From NCBI GenBank assembly GCA_013361745.1, contig JABFXM010000113.1:1-5759 (forward strand): DNA of 5,759 bases, given 5' to 3'. The notes below the pieces were generated by a model. The model was given only the letters and a program-made list of their open reading frames with translations. It did not search any database and was not told where the DNA came from. The stretch is from Gemmatimonadaceae bacterium. Its GTDB lineage: Bacteria; Gemmatimonadota; Gemmatimonadetes; Gemmatimonadales; Gemmatimonadaceae. Position numbers and translations under genes: made by a program. Shown here piece by piece: positions 5,586 through 5,759 of this stretch (position 1 is the stretch's first letter; each line of letters begins with the position of its first letter).

Positions 5586-5759
5586 CTGCTGCCGCTTCAA
5601 CATCACCGCGGCCTGACGCATTCGCGGCCCCCCCGACCCTCGACCCCCGACCCCCCCGACCCCTTGCAGACCAAGTTCTTCCGCTGGTCCGACATGCCGA
5701 AGGAGCGCGTCACCGACCAAATCTCGCGCCGGCTCGTGACGGGGGAGCGGATGATGCTC
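5517..5759 (+). CDS. Chimeric frame: regulator-like N-terminus joined to a cupin-like protein (3' end beyond window)
   Basis: An open frame of 81 codons runs from ATG 5517 (GGAGG at 5508-5512) to the window edge without a stop. Residues 1-23 read like the first helix of a winged-helix regulator (WWTRHFGGTTRGRIVALLRR). Residues 24-49 are Pro/His/Arg-rich low complexity, encoded partly by the C-rich repeat. From residue 50 the sequence LQTKFFRWSDMPKERVTDQI followed by SRRLVTGERMML resembles the N-terminus of small cupin-domain proteins, just before the metal-binding cupin motifs, which would lie outside the window. The cupin may have its own start at TTG 5664, which would be residue 1 of a normal-looking protein, but no Shine-Dalgarno precedes it because the upstream bases are C-runs. 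Either the cupin is translated as a fusion from ATG 5517 or from TTG 5664. The cupin assignment rests on about 30 residues, so it is moderate. Confidence 0.55.
   Translation, partial: MSWWTRHFGGTTRGRIVALLRRALLPLQHHRGLTHSRPPRPSTPDPPDPLQTKFFRWSDMPKERVTDQISRRLVTGERMML
5628..5663. repeat. C-rich tract (C7-GA-C3-TCGA-C5-GA-C7-GA-C4), dispersed repeat copy
   Basis: Five C-runs are spaced by GA or TCGA, giving G-runs on the - strand that fit a G-quadruplex pattern. The unit (GACCCC with variations) is the same as in the convergent repeat at 4716-4767. It lies inside the open frame of the chimeric gene, encoding Pro/Asp-rich residues, and directly abuts the TTG that would start the normal cupin protein. 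Such tracts are normally between genes, which supports this being former intergenic DNA. Confidence 0.65.

Noticed and set aside
5460..5720. - strand frame opposite the chimeric gene
   Set aside because: It consists of Gly/Arg low complexity from the C-rich tract and has no recognisable domain, so it is not supported as a gene.

Overview
This GC-rich window (roughly 70% G+C by eye, with strongly G/C-ending codons) holds the distal part of a hexuronate catabolic operon on the + strand. A convergent gene for a small exported DUF4142 protein follows, and a divergent gene at the right edge is cut by the window end. A member of the Gemmatimonadota is my best guess for the host. The reasons are codon use, the DUF4142 and cupin protein styles, dispersed GACCCC/GGGGTC tracts between genes, and a repeated octamer CGTTAGGC. 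This is an inference from general impression, not a demonstrated placement.

Positions 1-4648 carry five enzymes in pathway order: the C-terminus of altronate dehydratase (uxaA), tagaturonate/altronate oxidoreductase (uxaB), KDPG aldolase (eda type), 2-keto-3-deoxygluconate kinase (kdgK, GTG start) and mannonate dehydratase (uxuA). The first four genes are joined by 1- or 4-nt stop/start overlaps. kdgK is followed by a 10-codon mini-ORF that overlaps its stop and ends 4 nt before uxuA. Together the enzymes reduce tagaturonate (from galacturonate) to altronate, dehydrate altronate and mannonate to 2-keto-3-deoxygluconate (KDG), phosphorylate it to KDPG, and cleave that to pyruvate and glyceraldehyde-3-phosphate. 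The uronate isomerase (UxaC), the fructuronate reductase (UxuB), any transporter and the operon promoter are not in the window.

Positions 4619-4774 form the convergent end between uxuA and the DUF4142 gene. An imperfect 31-nt inverted repeat encloses a strong inner hairpin. Each outer arm has four G-runs on the strand of the gene it terminates, so each transcript could end in a G-quadruplex. The uxuA stop codon lies inside the left arm.

Positions 4775-5353 (- strand) encode a secreted DUF4142 protein with a clear sigma70-like promoter (TTGACA, 17 bp, TATGCT). The 163-bp divergent region 5354-5516 is partly AT-rich and contains an inverted repeat GTCAA-N8-TTGAC. From 5517 to the window end an open frame begins like a winged-helix regulator for about 23 codons, loses that identity, crosses a C-rich repeat, and continues as the N-terminus of a cupin-like protein. 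It looks like a deletion-born chimera.

I found no RNA gene, CRISPR array, insertion sequence or phage gene, and no clearly new system. The most unusual signals are the strand-biased CGTTAGGC octamer that holds every TTA codon in the window, the convergent G-quadruplex/inverted-repeat end, and the chimeric regulator-cupin frame.
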